Part shown: positions 1-15,624 of the stretch, piece by piece
How the letters are laid out: each line of letters begins with the position of its first letter
Position numbering within the stretch: position 1 is the first letter of the stretch
Assembly: GCA_933228915.1 (NCBI GenBank)
Contig: OW121831.1
Location: 40,272,335 to 40,336,334 of the forward strand
Direction of reading: 5' to 3'
Source: Telmatherina bonti
Lineage: Eukaryota; Chordata; Actinopteri; Atheriniformes; Telmatherinidae
Length of the DNA: 64,000 nt
Made by a program: the position numbers and the translations under genes
Notes under the pieces: model-generated
Seen by the model: the letters and a program-made list of their open reading frames with translations, nothing else
What the model was told of the DNA's origin: nothing
Database searches by the model: none

Positions 1-870
1 TGATGTCCAACCAAACAACATGATGTCCAACCAGGACAACATGATGTCCAACCAAACAACATGATGTCCAACCAGGACATGTTTTCCAACCAGAACAACA
101 TAATGTCCAACCAAACAACATGATGTCCAACCAGGACATGATGTCCAACCAAATAACATGATGTCCAACCAAACAACACGATGTCCAACCAAACAACATG
201 ATGTCCAACCAGAGCATGATGTCCAACCAAACAACATGATGTGAAACCAGGACATGATGTCCAACCAAACAACATGATGTCCAACCAGAACATGATGTCC
301 AACCAAACAACATGATGTCCAACCAAACAACATGATGTCCAACCAAAAAACATGATGTCCAACCAGGACATGATGTCCAACCAAACAACATGATGTCCAA
401 CCAGAACAACATGATGTCCAACCAAACAACATGATGTCCAACCAAACAACATGATGTCCAACCAAACAACATGATGTCCAACCAGAACAACATGATGTCC
501 AACCAAACAACATGATGTCCAACCAGGACATGATGTCCAACCAGAACAACATGATGTCCAACCGAACAACATGATGTCCAACCAAACAACATGATGTCCA
601 ACCAGGACATGATGTCCAACCAAACAACATGATGTCCAACCAAACAACATGATGTCCAACCAGGACATTATGTCCAACCAAACAACATGATGTCCAACCA
701 AACAATATGATGTCCAACCAAACAACATGATGTCCAACCAAACAACATGATGTCCAACCAGACCAACATGATGTCCAACCAAACAACATGATGTCCAATC
801 AAACAACATGATGTCCAACCAAACAACATGATGTCCAACCAAACAACATGATGTCCAACCAAACAACATG
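1..870. repeat. Segment duplicated at 10,224-11,093 (offset 10,223 bp)
   Basis: Rare variants match at a constant offset: AGGACAAC at 31 and 10,254, GTGAAACC at 241 and 10,464, CCGAAC at 562 and 10,785, and AGACCAAC at 758 and 10,981. The match runs across the end of HOR copy 3, so the window opens inside an earlier, related HOR copy plus its downstream flank. Similarity ends near 870. Confidence 0.85.
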
Positions 871-1656
871 ATGTCCAACTAGGACATGATGTCCAACCAA
901 ACAACATGATGTCCAACCAGAACAACATGATGTCCAACCAAACAACATGATGCCCAGCCAAACAACATGATGTCCAACCAAACAACATGATGTCCAACCA
1001 GGACATGATGTCCAACCAAACAACATGATGTCCAACCAAACAATATGATGTCCAACCAAACAACATGATGTCCAACTAAACAACATCATGTCCAAACAGA
1101 CAACATGATGTCCAACCAAACACCATGATGTCCAACCAGGACATTATGTCCAACCAAACAACATGATGTCCAACCAAACAATATGATGTCCAACCAAACA
1201 ACATGATGTCCAACCAAACAACATGATGTCCAACCAAACAACATGATGTCCAACCAGGACATTATGTCCAACCAAACAACATGATGTCCAACCAAACAAT
1301 ATGATGTCCAACCAAACAACATGATGTCCAACCAAACAACATGATGTCCAACCAGACCAACATGATGTCCAACCAAACAACATGATGTCCAACCAAACAA
1401 CATGATGTCCAACCAAACAACATGATGTCCAACCAAACAACATGATGTCCAACCAGGACATGATGTCCAACCAAACAACATGATGTCCAACCAGGACATG
1501 ATGTCCAACCAAACAACATGATGTCCAACCAAACAACATGATGTCCAACCAGAACAACATGATGTCCAACCAAACAACATGATGTCCAACAAAACAACAT
1601 GATGTCCAACCAGAACAACATGATGTCCAACCAAACAACATGATGTCCAACCAGGA

Positions 1657-2560
1657 CATGTTGTCCAACCAGAACAACATAATGTCCAACCAAACAACAT
1701 GATGTCCAACCAGGACATGATGTCCAACCAAATAACATGATGTCCAACCAAACAACACGATGTCCAACCAGAGCATGATGTCCAACCAAACAACATGATG
1801 TCCAACCAGGACATGATGTCCAACCAAACAACATCATGTCCAACCAGAACATGATGTCCAACAAAACAACATGATGTCCAACCAAACAACATGATGTCCA
1901 ACCAAAAAACATGATGTCCAACCAGAACATGATGTCCAACCAAACAACATGATGTCCAACCAGAACAACATGATGTCCAACCAAACAACATGATGTCCAA
2001 CCACACAACATGATGTGCAACCAAACAACATGATGTCCAACCAAACAACATGATGTCCAACCAGGACATGATGTCCAACCAAACAACATGATGTCCAACC
2101 AGAACAACATGATGTCCAACCAAACAACATGATGCCAACCAAACAACATGATGTCCAACCAGGACATGTTGTCCAACCAGAACAACATAATGTCCAACCA
2201 AACAACATGATGTCCAACCAGGACATGATGTCCAACCAAATAACATGATGTCCAACCAAACAACACGATGTCCAACCAGAGCATGATGTCCAACCAAACA
2301 ACATGATGTCCAACCAGGACATGATGTCCAACCAAACAACATCATGTCCAACCAGAACATGATGTCCAACAAAACAACATGATGTCCAACCAAACAACAT
2401 GATGTCCAACCAAAAAACATGATGTCCAACCAGAACATGATGTCCAACCAAACAACATGATGTCCAACCAGAACAACATGATGTCCAACCAAACAACATG
2501 ATGTCCAACCACACAACATGATGTGCAACCAAACAACATTTTGTCCAACCAAACAACATG
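1657..2560. repeat. Two tandem copies of a 508-bp block
   Basis: The ATGTTGTCC unit at 1,657 recurs 508 bp later at 2,165. The following order of variants is the same in both copies: ACATAATG, AGGAC, AAATAAC, ACACGATG, AGAGC, AGGAC, ACATCATG, AGAAC, CAACAAAAC, CAAAAAAC and AGAAC units. Identity runs from about 1,650 into about 2,050 and from about 2,160 into about 2,560. The ends are approximate. Confidence 0.8.
1717..1850. repeat. Core cassette of seven units (134 bp), representative copy
   Basis: Seven units in fixed order: tail AAATAAC; tail AAACAAC; ACGATG head with tail AGAGC; tail AAACAAC; tail AGGAC; tail AAACAAC; ATCATG head with tail AGAAC (lengths 20, 20, 18, 20, 18, 20, 18). The same order recurs at 2,225-2,358, 3,982-4,115 and 9,335-9,468. 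With one extra 20-mer before AGAGC, or AAAAAAC replacing a tail, it recurs in domain 4 (about 48,320-48,450 and 63,280-63,405). Confidence 0.8.
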
Positions 2561-2659
2561 ATGTCCAACCAGGACATGATGTCCAACCAAACAACATGAT
2601 GTCCAACCAGAACAACATGATGTCCAACCAAACAACATGATGCCAACCAAACAACATGA

Positions 2660-5484
2660 TGTCCAACCAGAAAAACACGATGTCCAACCAAACAACATGA
2701 TGTCCAACCAAACAACATGATGTCCAACCAAACAACATGATGTCCAACCAGGACATGATGTCCAACAAAACAACATGATGTCCAACCAAACAACATGATG
2801 TCCAACCAGAACAACATGATGTCCAACCAAACAACATGATGTCCAACCAAACAACATGATGTCCAACCAGAACAACATGATGTCCAACCAAACAACATGA
2901 TGTCCAACCAAACAACATGATGTCCAACCAAACAACATGATGTCCAACCACAACAACATGATGTCCAACCAAACAACATGATGTCCATCTAGGACATGAT
3001 GTCCAACCAAATAACATGATGTCCAACCAAAGAACACGATGTCCAACCAAACAACATGATGTCCAACCAGAGCATGATGTCCAACCAAAAAAACATGATG
3101 TCCAACCAGGACATGATGTCCAACCAAACAACATCATGTCCAACCAGAACATTATGTCCAACCAAACAACATGATGTGCAACCGAACAATATGATGTCCA
3201 AACAAACAACATGATGTCTAACCAAAAAACATGATGTCCAACCAGGACATGATGTCCAACCAAACAACATGATGTCCAACCAGAACAACATGATGTCCAA
3301 CCAAACAACATGATGTCCAACCAAACAACATGATGTCCAACCAGAACAACATGATGTCCAACCAAACAACATGATGTCCAACCAGGACATGATGTCCAAC
3401 CAGAACAACATGATGTCCAACCAAACAACATGGTGTCCAACCAGGACATGATGTCCAACCAAACAACATGATGTCCAACCAAACAACATGATGTCCAACC
3501 AGGACATTATGTCCAACCAAACAACATGATGTCCAACCAAACAATATGATGTCCAACCAAACAACATGATGTCCAAACAAACAACATGATGTCCAACCAG
3601 ACCAACATGATGTCCAACCAAACAACATGATGTCCAATCAAACAACATGATGTCCAACCAAACAACATGATGTCCAACCAAACAACATGATGTCCAACCA
3701 AACAACATGATGTCCAACCAGGACATGATGTCCAACCAAACAACATGATGTCCAACCAGGACATGATGTCCAACCAAACAACATGATGTCCAACCAAACA
3801 ACATGATGTCCAACCAGAACAACATGATGTCCAACCAAACAACATGATGTCCAACCAAACAACATGATGTCCAACCAGAACCACATGATGTCCAACCAAA
3901 CAACATGATGTCCAACCAGGACATGTTGTCCAACCAGAACAACATAATGTCCAACCAAACAACATGATGTCCAACCAGGACATGATGTCCAACCAAATAA
4001 CATGATGTCCAACCAAACAACACGATGTCCAACCAGAGCATGATGTCCAACCAAACAACATGATGTCCAACCAGGACATGATGTCCAACCAAACAACATC
4101 ATGTCCAACCAGAACATGATGTCCAACCAAACAACATGATGTCCAACCAAACAACATGATTTCCAACCAGAACAACATGATGTCCAACCAAACAACATGA
4201 TGTCCAACCAAACAACATGATGTCCAACCAAACAACATGATGTCCAACCACAACAACATGATGTCCAACCAAACAACATGATGTCCAACTAGGACATGAT
4301 GTCCAACCAAATGACATGATGTCCAACCAAAGAACACGATGTCCAACCAAACAACATGATGTCCAACCAGAGCATGATGTCCAACCAAAAAAACATGATG
4401 TCCAACCAGGACATGATGTCCAACCAAACAACATCATGTCCAACCAGAACATTATGTCCAACCAAACAACATGATGTGCAACCGAACAATATGATGTCCA
4501 AACAAACAACATGATGTCCAACCAAACAACATGATGTCCAACCACACAACATGATGTGCAACCAAACAACATGATGTCCAACCAAACAACATGATGTCCC
4601 ACCAGGACAATATGTCCAACCAAACAACATGATGTCCAACCAGAACAACATGATGTCCAACCAAACAACATGATGCCCAACCAAACAACATGATGTCCAA
4701 CCAAACAACATGATGTCCAACCAGAACAACACGATGTCCATCCAAACAACATGATGTCCAACCAAACAACATGATGTCCAACCAAACAACATGATGTCCA
4801 ACCAGGACATGATGTCCAACCAAACAACATGATGTCCAACCAAACAACATGATGTCCAACCAGAACAACATGATGTCCAACCAAACAACATGATGTCCAA
4901 CCAAACAACATGATGTCCAACCAGGACAACATGATGTCCAACCAAACAACATGATGTCCAACCAGGACATGTTTTCCAACCAGAACAACATAATGTCCAA
5001 CCAAACAACATGATGTCCAACCAGGACATGATGTCCAACCAAATAACATGATGTCCAAACAAACAACACGATGTCCAACCAAACAACATGATGTCCAACC
5101 AGAGCATGATGTCCAACCAAACAACATGATGTGAAACCAGGACATGATGTCCAACCAAACAACATGATGTCCAACCAGAACATGATGTCCAACCAAACAA
5201 CATGATGTCCAACCAAACAACATGATGTCCAACCAAAAAACATGATGTCCAACCAGGACATGATGTCCAACCAAACAACATGATGTCCAACCAGAACAAC
5301 ATGATGTCCAACCAAACAACATGATGTCCAACCAAACAACATGATGTCCAACCAAACAACATGATGTCCAACCAGAACAACATGATGTCCAACCAAACAA
5401 CATGATGTCCAACCAGGACATGATGTCCAACCAGAACAACATGATGTCCAACCGAACAACATGATGTCCAACCAAACAACATGA
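2660..5484. repeat. Higher-order repeat copy 1 (2,825 bp)
   Basis: This is the first of three tandem HOR copies. Landmark variants and their counterparts in copies 2 and 3 are CAGAAAAACACG at 2,668 (5,493; 8,021), CATCTAGGAC at 2,986 (5,811; 8,339) and ACATCATG at 3,132 (5,957). The AGAACCACATG unit at 3,876 recurs only in copy 3 (9,229). The spacing to copy 2 is 2,825 bp until about 3,650, then 2,528 bp, because copy 2 has lost 297 bp. Copy starts were set at the first shared rare variant. Confidence 0.88.
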
Positions 5485-8012
5485 TGTCCAACCAGAAAAA
5501 CACGATGTCCAACCAAACAACATGATGTCCAACCAAACAACATGATGTCCAACCAAACAACATGATGTCCAACCAGGACATGATGTCCAACAAAACAACA
5601 TGATGTCCAACCAAACAACATGATGTCCAACCAGAACAACATGATGTCCAACCAAACAACATGATGTCCAACCAAACAACATGATGTCCAACCAGAACAA
5701 CATGATGTCCAACCAAACAACATGATGTCCAACCAAACAACATGATGTCCAACCAAACAACATGATGTCCAACCACAACAACATGATGTCCAACCAAACA
5801 ACATGATGTCCATCTAGGACATGATGTCCAACCAAATAACATGATGTCCAACCAAAGAACACGATGTCCAACCAAACAACATGATGTCCAACCAGAGCAT
5901 GATGTCCAACCAAAAAAACATGATGTCCAACCAGGACATGATGTCCAACCAAACAACATCATGTCCAACCAGAACATTATGTCCAACCAAACAACATGAT
6001 GTGCAACCGAACAATATGATGTCCAAACAAACAACATGATGTCTAACCAAAAAACATGATGTCCAACCAGGACATGATGTCCAACCAAACAACATGATGT
6101 CCAACCAGAACAACATGATGTCCAACCAAACAACATGATGTCCAACCAAACAACATGATGTCCAACCAGAACAACATGATGTCCAACCAAACAACATGAT
6201 GTCCAACCAGGACATGATGTCCAACCAGAACAACATGATGTCCAACCAAACAACATGGTGTCCAACCAGGACATGATGTCCAACCAAACAACATGATGTC
6301 CAACCAAACAACATGATGTCCAACCAGGACATTATGTCCAACCAAACAACATGATGTCCAACCAAACAATATGATGTCCAACCAAACAACATGATGTCCA
6401 ACCAAACAACATGATGTCCAACGAGACCAACATGATGTCCAACCAAACAACATGATGTCCAATCAAACAACATGATGTCCAACCAAACAACATGATGTCC
6501 AACCAGGACATGATGTCCAACCAAATAACATGATGTCCAACCAAACAACACGATGTCCAACCAGAGCATGATGTCCAACCAAACAACATGATGTCCAACC
6601 AGGACATGATGTCCAACCAAACAACATCATGTCCAACCAGAACATGATGTCCAACCAAACAACATGATGTCCAACCAAACAACATGATTTCCAACCAGAA
6701 CAACATGATGTCCAACCAAACAACATGATGTCCAACCAAACAACATGATGTCCAACCAAACAACATGATGTCCAACCACAACAACATGATGTCCAACCAA
6801 ACAACATGATGTCCAACTAGGACATGATGTCCAACCAAATAACATGATGTCCAACCAAAGAACACGATGTCCAACCAAACAACATGATGTCCAACCAGAG
6901 CATGATGTCCAACCAAAAAAACATGATGTCCAACCAGGACATGATGTCCAACCAAACAACATCATGTCCAACCAGAACATTATGTCCAACCAAACAACAT
7001 GATGTGCAACCGAACAATATGATGTCCAAACAAACAACATGATGTCCAACCAAACAACATGATGTCCAACCACACAACATGATGTGCAACCAAACAACAT
7101 GATGTCCAACCAAACAACATGATGTCCCACCAGGACAATATGTCCAACCAAACAACATGATGTCCAACCAGAACAACATGATGTCCAACCAAACAACATG
7201 ATGCCCAACCAAACAACATGATGTCCAACCAAACAACATGATGTCCAACCAGAACAACACGATGTCCATCCAAACAACATGATGTCCAACCAAACAACAT
7301 GATGTCCAACCAAACAACATGATGTCCAACCAGGACATGATGTCCAACCAAACAACATGATGTCCAACCAAACAACATGATGTCCAACCAGAACAACATG
7401 ATGTCCAACCAAACAACATGATGTCCAACCAAACAACATGATGTCCAACCAGGACAACATGATGTCCAACCAAACAACATGATGTCCAACCAGGACATGT
7501 TTTCCAACCAGAACAACATAATGTCCAACCAAACAACATGATGTCCAACCAGGACATGATGTCCAACCAAATAACATGATGTCCAACCAAACAACACGAT
7601 GTCCAACCAAACAACATGATGTCCAACCAGAGCATGATGTCCAACCAAACAACATGATGTGAAACCAGGACATGATGTCCAACCAAACAACATGATGTCC
7701 AACCAGAACATGATGTCCAACCAAACAACATGATGTCCAACCAAACAACATGATGTCCAACCAAAAAACATGATGTCGAACCAGGACATGATGTCCAACC
7801 AAACAACATGATGTCCAACCAGAACAACATGATGTCCAACCAAACAACATGATGTCCAACCAAACAACATGATGTCCAACCAAACAACATGATGTCCAAC
7901 CAGAACAACATGATGTCCAACCAAACAACATGATGTCCAACCAGGACATGATGTCCAACCAGAACAACATGATGTCCAACCGAACAACATGATGTCCAAC
8001 CAAACAACATGA
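5485..8012. repeat. Higher-order repeat copy 2, with a 297-bp internal deletion (2,528 bp)
   Basis: It matches copies 1 and 3 unit by unit apart from scattered substitutions. Near 6,490 it lacks 297 bp that both flanking copies retain, including the AGAACCACATG and ATGTTGTCC units. Distances to copy 3 therefore switch from 2,528 bp before the deletion to 2,825 bp after it. The deletion removes whole units, as expected from recombination or slippage in register. Confidence 0.88.
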
Positions 8013-10817
8013 TGTCCAACCAGAAAAACACGATGTCCAACCAAACAACATGATGTCCAACCAAACAACATGATGTCCAACCAAACAACATGATGTCCAA
8101 CCAGGACATGATGTCCAACAAAACAACATGATGTCCAACCAAACAACATGATGTCCAACCAGAACAACATGATGTCCAACCAAACAACATGATGTCCAAC
8201 CAAACAACATGATGTCCAACCAGAACAACATGATGTCCAACCAAACAACATGATGTCCAACCAAACAACATGATGTCCAACCAAACAACATGATGTCCAA
8301 CCACAACAACATGATGTCCAACCAAACAACATGATGTCCATCTAGGACATGATGTCCAACCAAATAACATGATGTCCAACCAAAGAACACGATGTCCAAC
8401 CAAACAACATGATGTCCAACCAGAGCATGATGTCCAACCAAAAAAACATGATGTCCAACCAGGACATGATGTCCAACCAAACAACATCATGTCCAACCAG
8501 AACATTATGTCCAACCAAACAACATGATGTGCAACCGAACAATATGATGTCCAAACAAACAACATGATGTCTAACCAAAAAACATGATGTCCAACCAGGA
8601 CATGATGTCCAACCAAACAACATGATGTCCAACCAGAACAACATGATGTCCAACCAAACAACATGATGTCCAACCAAACAACATGATGTCCAACCAGAAC
8701 AACATGATGTCCAACCAAACAACATGATGTCCAACCAGGACATGATGTCCAACCAGAACAACATGATGTCCAACCAAACAACATGGTGTCCAACCAGGAC
8801 ATGATGTCCAACCAAACAACATGATGTCCAACCAAACAACATGATGTCCAACCAGGACATTATGTCCAACCAAACAACATGATGTCCAACCAAACAATAT
8901 GATGTCCAACCAAACAACATGATGTCCAACCAAACAACATGATGTCCAACGAGACCAACATGATGTCCAACCAAACAACATGATGTCCAATCAAACAACA
9001 TGATGTCCAACCAAACAACATGATGTCCAACCAAACAACATGATGTCCAACCAAACAACATGATGTCCAACCAGGACATGATGTCCAACCAAACAACATG
9101 ATGTCCAACCAGGACATGATGTCCAACCAAACAACATGATGTCCAACCAAACAACATGATGTCCAACCAGAACAACATGATGTCCAACCAAACAACATGA
9201 TGTCCAACCAAACAACATGATGTCCAACCAGAACCACATGATGTCCAACCAAACAACATGATGTCCAACCAGGACATGTTGTCCAACCAGAACAACATAA
9301 TGTCCAACCAAACAACATGATGTCCAACCAGGACATGATGTCCAACCAAATAACATGATGTCCAACCAAACAACACGATGTCCAACCAGAGCATGATGTC
9401 CAACCAAACAACATGATGTCCAACCAGGACATGATGTCCAACCAAACAACATCATGTCCAACCAGAACATGATGTCCAACCAAACAACATGATGTCCAAC
9501 CAAACAACATGATTTCCAACCAGAACAACATGATGTCCAACCAAACAACATGATGTCCAACCAAACAACATGATGTCCAACCAAACAACATGATGTCCAA
9601 CCACAACAACATGATGTCCAACCAAACAACATGATGTCCAACTAGGACATGATGTCCAACCAAATAACATGATGTCCAACCAAAGAACACGATGTCCAAC
9701 CAAACAACATGATGTCCAACCAGAGCATGATGTCCAACCAAAAAAACATGATGTCCAACCAGGACATGATGTCCAACCAAACAACATCATGTCCAACCAG
9801 AACATTATGTCCAACCAAACAACATGATGTGCAACCGAACAATATGATGTCCAAACAAACAACATGATGTCCAACCAAACAACATGATGTCCAACCACAC
9901 AACATGATGTGCAACCAAACAACATGATGTCCCACCAGGACAATATGTCCAACCAAACAACATGATGTCCAACCAGAACAACATGATGTCCAACCAAACA
10001 ACATGATGCCCAACCAAACAACATGATGTCCAACCAAACAACATGATGTCCAACCAGAACAACACGATGTCCATCCAAACAACATGATGTCCAACCAAAC
10101 AACATGATGTCCAACCAAACAACATGATGTCCAACCAGGACATGATGTCCAACCAAACAACATGATGTCCAACCAAACAACATGATGTCCAACCAGAACA
10201 ACATGATGTCCAACCAAACAACATGATGTCCAACCAAACAACATGATGTCCAACCAGGACAACATGATGTCCAACCAAACAACATGATGTCCAACCAGGA
10301 CATGTTTTCCAACCAGAACAACATAATGTCCAACCAAACAACATGATGTCCAACCAGGACATGATGTCCAACCAAATAACATGATGTCCAACCAAACAAC
10401 ACGATGTCCAACCAAACAACATGATGTCCAACCAGAGCATGATGTCCAACCAAACAACATGATGTGAAACCAGGACATGATGTCCAACCAAACAACATGA
10501 TGTCCAACCAGAACATGATGTCCAACCAAACAACATGATGTCCAACCAAACAACATGATGTCCAACCAAAAAACATGATGTCCAACCAGGACATGATGTC
10601 CAACCAAACAACATGATGTCCAACCAGAACAACATGATGTCCAACCAAACAACATGATGTCCAACCAAACAACATGATGTCCAACCAAACAACATGATGT
10701 CCAACCAGAACAACATGATGTCCAACCAAACAACATGATGTCCAACCAGGACATGATGTCCAACCAGAACAACATGATGTCCAACCGAACAACATGATGT
10801 CCAACCAAACAACATGA
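8013..10817. repeat. Higher-order repeat copy 3 (2,805 bp)
   Basis: It is offset by 5,353 bp from copy 1 (for example 3,876 to 9,229 and 4,432 to 9,785). After loss of a single 20-mer near 9,915 the offset becomes 5,333 bp (4,739 to 10,072 and 5,452 to 10,785). Similarity to copy 1 stops at about 10,828, which is one full period, so there are three complete tandem copies. Confidence 0.87.
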
Positions 10818-11093
10818 TGTCCAACCAGGACATGATGTCCAACCAAACAACATGATGTCCAACCAAACAACATGATGTCCAACCAGGACATTATGTCCAA
10901 CCAAACAACATGATGTCCAACCAAACAATATGATGTCCAACCAAACAACATGATGTCCAACCAAACAACATGATGTCCAACCAGACCAACATGATGTCCA
11001 ACCAAACAACATGATGTCCAATCAAACAACATGATGTCCAACCAAACAACATGATGTCCAACCAAACAACATGATGTCCAACCAAACAACATG
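10224..11093. repeat. Second copy of the window-start segment
   Basis: This is the partner of 1-870 at offset 10,223. It covers the tail of the third 2.8-kb HOR copy and about 270 bp beyond it. That flank is shared with the window start but not with HOR copies 1 or 2. Confidence 0.85.
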
Positions 11094-14000
11094 ATGTCCA
11101 ACCAGGACATGATGTCCAACCAAACAACATGATGTCCAACCAGGACATGATGTCCAACCAAACAACATGATGTCCAACCAAACAACATGATGTCCAACCA
11201 GAACAACATGATGTCCAACCAAACAACATGATGTCCAACCAGAACAACATAATGTCCAACCAAACAACATGATGTCCAACCAGAACATGATGTCCAACCA
11301 AATAACATGATGTCCAACCAAACAACACGATGTCCAACCAGAGCATGATGTCCAACCAAACAACATGATGTCCAACCAGGACATGATGTCCAACCAAACA
11401 ACATCATGTCCAACCAGAACATGATGTCCAACCAAACAACATGATGTCCAACCAAACAACATGATGTCCAACCAAAAACCATGATGTCCAACCAGAACAT
11501 GATGTCCAACCAGAACAACATGATGTCCAACCAGAACAACATGATGTCCAACCAAACAACATGATGTCCAACCACACAACATGATGTGCAACCAAACAAC
11601 ATGATGTCCAACCAAACAACATGATGTCCAACCAGGACATGATGTCCAACCAAACAACATGATGTCCAACCAGAACAACATGATGTCCAACCAATCAACA
11701 TGATGCCCAACCAAACAACATGATGTCCAACCAAACAACATGATGTCCAACCAGAACAACATGATGTCCAACCAAACAACATGATGTCCAACCAAACAAC
11801 ATGATGTCCAACCAGAACAACATGATGTCCAACCAAACAACATGATGTCCAACCAAACAACATGATGTCCAACCAAACAACATGATGTCCAACCACAACA
11901 ACATGATGTCCAACCAAACAACATGATGTCCAACTAGGACATGATGTCCAACCAAATAACATGATGTCCAACCAAAGAACACGATGTCCAACCAAACAAC
12001 ATGATGTCCAACCAGAGCATGATGTCCAACCAAAAAAACATGATGTCCAACCAGGACATGATGTCCAACCAAACAACATCATGTCCAACCAGAACATTAT
12101 GTCCAACCAAACAACATGATGTGCAACCGAACAATATGATGTCCAACCAAACAACATGATGTCCAACCAAACAACATGATGTCCAACCACACAACATGAT
12201 GTGCAACCAAACAACATGATGTCCAACCAAACAACATGATGTCCCACCAGGACATGATGTCCAACCAAACAACATGATGTCCAACCAGAACAACATGATG
12301 TCCAACCAAACAACATGATGCCCAACCAAACAACATGATGTCCAACCAAACAACATGATGTCCAACCAGAACAACACGATGTCCAACCAAACAACATGAT
12401 GTCCAACCAAACAACATGATGTCCAACCAGGACATGATGTCCAACCAAACAACATGATGTCCAACCAAACAACATGATGTCCAACCAGAACAACATGATG
12501 TCCAACCAAACAACATGATGTCCAACACAACAACATGATGTCCAACCAGGACAACATGATGTCCAACCAAACAACATGATGTCCAACCAGGACATGTTGT
12601 CCAACCAGAACAACATAATGTCCAACCAAACAACATGATGTCCAACCAGGACATGATGTCCAACCAAATAACATGATGTCCAACCAAACAACACGATGTC
12701 CAACCAAACAACATGATGTCCAACCAGGACATGATGTCCAACCAAACAACATGATGTCCAACCAAACAACATGATGTCCAACCAAACAACATGATGTCCA
12801 ACCAAACAATATGATGTCCAACCAAACAACATGATGTCCAACCAAACAACATGATGTCCAACCAGACCAACATGATGTCCAACCAAACAACATGATGTCC
12901 AATCAAACAACATGATGTCCAACCAAACAACATGATGTCCAACCAAACAACATGATGTCCAACCAAACAACATGATGTCCAACCAGGACATGATGTCCAA
13001 CCAAACAACATGATGTCCAACCAGGACATGATGTCCAACCAAACAACATGATGTCCAACCAAACAACATGATGTCCAACCAGAACAACATGATGTCCAAC
13101 CAAACAACATGATGTCCAACCAAACAACATGATGTCCAACCAGAACAACATGATGTCCAACCAAACAACATGATGTCCAACCAGGACATGTTGTCCAACC
13201 AGAACAACATAATGTCCAACCAAACAACATGATGTCCAACCAGGACATGATGTCCAACCAAATAACATGATGTCCAACCAAACAACACGATGTCCAACCA
13301 GAGCATGATGTCCAACCAAACAACATGATGTCCAACCAGGACATGATGTCCAACCAAACAACATCATGTCCAACCAGAACATGATGTCCAACCAAACAAC
13401 ATGATGTCCAACCAAACAACATGATGTCCAACCAGAACAACATGATGTCCAACCAAACAACATGATGTCCAACCAAACAACATGATGTCCAACCAAACAA
13501 CATGATGTCCAACCACAACAACATGATGTCCAACCAAACAACATGATGTCCAACTAGGACATGATGTCCAACCAAATAACATGATGTCCAACCAAAGAAC
13601 ACGATGTCCAACCAAACAACATGATGTCCAACCAGAGCATGATGTCCAACCAAAAAAACATGATGTCCAACCAGGACATGATGTCCAACCAAACAACATC
13701 ATGTCCAACCAGAACATTATGTCCAACCAAACAACATCATGTCCAACCAGAACATTATGTCCAACCAAACAACATGATGTGCAACCGAACAATATGATGT
13801 CCAAACAAACAACATGATGTCCAACCAAACAACATGATGTCCAACCACACAACATGATGTGCAACCAAACAACATGATGTCCAAACAAACAACATGATGT
13901 CCAACCAAACAACATGATGTCCAACCAGAACAACATGATGTCCAACCAAACAACATGATGCCCAACCAAACAACATGATGTCCAACCAAACAACATGATG

Positions 14001-15624
14001 TCCAACCAGAACAACACGATGTCCAACCAAACAACATGATGTCGACCAAACAACATGATGTCCAACCAAACAACATGATGTCCAACCAAACAACATGATG
14101 TCCAACCAAACAACATGATGTCCAACCAGAACAACATGATGTCCAACCAAACAACATGATGTCCAACCAAACAACATGATGTCCAACCAGGACAACATGA
14201 TGTCCAACCAAACAACATGATGTCCAACCAGGACATGTTTTCCAACCAGAACAACATAATGTCCAACCAAACAACATGATGTCCAACCAGGACATGATGT
14301 CCAACCAAATAACATGATGTCCAACCAAACAACACGATGTCCAACCAAACAACATGATGTCCAACCAGAGCATGATGTCCAACCAAACAACATGATGTGA
14401 AACCAGGACATGATGTCCAACCAAACAACATCATGTCCAACCAGAACATGATGTCCAACCAAACAACATGATGTCCAACCAAACAACATGATGTCCAACC
14501 AAAAAACATGATGTCCAACCAGGACATGATGTCCAACCAAACAACATGATGTCCAACCAGAACAACATGATGTCCAACCAAACAACATGATGTCCAACCA
14601 AACAACATGATGTCCAACCAAACAACATGATGTCCAACCAGAACAACATGATGTCCAACCAAACAACATGATGTCCAACCAGGACATGATGTATAACCAG
14701 AACAACATGATGTCCAACCAAACAACATGATGTCCAACCAAACAACATGATGTCCAACCAGGACATGATGTCCAACCAAACAACATGATGTCCAACCAAA
14801 CAACATGATGTCCAACCAGGACATTATGTCCAACCAAACAACATGATGTCCAACCAAACAATATGATGTCCAACCAAACAACATGATGTCCAACCAAACA
14901 ACATGATGTCCAACCAGACCAACATGATGTCCAACCAAACAACATGATGTCCAATCAAACAACATGATGTCCAACCAAACAACATGATGTCCAACCAAAC
15001 AACATGATGTCCAACCAAACAACATGATGTCCAACCAGGACATGATGTCCAACCAAACAACATGATGTCCAACCAAACAACATGATGTCCAACCAGAACA
15101 ACATGATGTCCAACCAAACAACATGATGTCCAACCAAACAACATGATGTCCAACCAGAACAACATGATGTCCAACCAAACAACATGATGTCCAACCAGGA
15201 CATGTTGTCCAACCAGAACAACATAATGTCCAACCAAACAACATGATGTCCAACCAGGACATGATGTCCAACCAAATAACATGATGTCCAACCAAACAAC
15301 ACGATGTCCAACCAGAGCATGATGTCCAACCAAACAACATGATGTCCAACCAAACAACATCATGTCCAACCAGAACATGATGTCCAACCAAACAACATGA
15401 TGTCCAACCAAACAACATGATGTCCAACCAAAAAACATGATGTCCAACCAGAACATGATGTCCAACCAAACAACATGATGTCCAACCAGAACAACATGAT
15501 GTCCAACCAAACAACATGATGTCCAACCACACAACATGATGTGCAACCAAACAACATGATGTCCAACCAAACAACATGATGTCCAACCAGGACATGATGT
15601 CCAACCAAACAACATGATGTCCAA

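Noticed and set aside
13581..13817. Short + strand frames (for example 13,581-13,817; 21,546-21,743; 29,600-29,815) reading MMSNQ/HDVQP repeats
   Set aside because: The + unit carries TGA in one phase. These frames survive only where several 18- or 21-mers in a row keep phase, so they are chance products of unit length.
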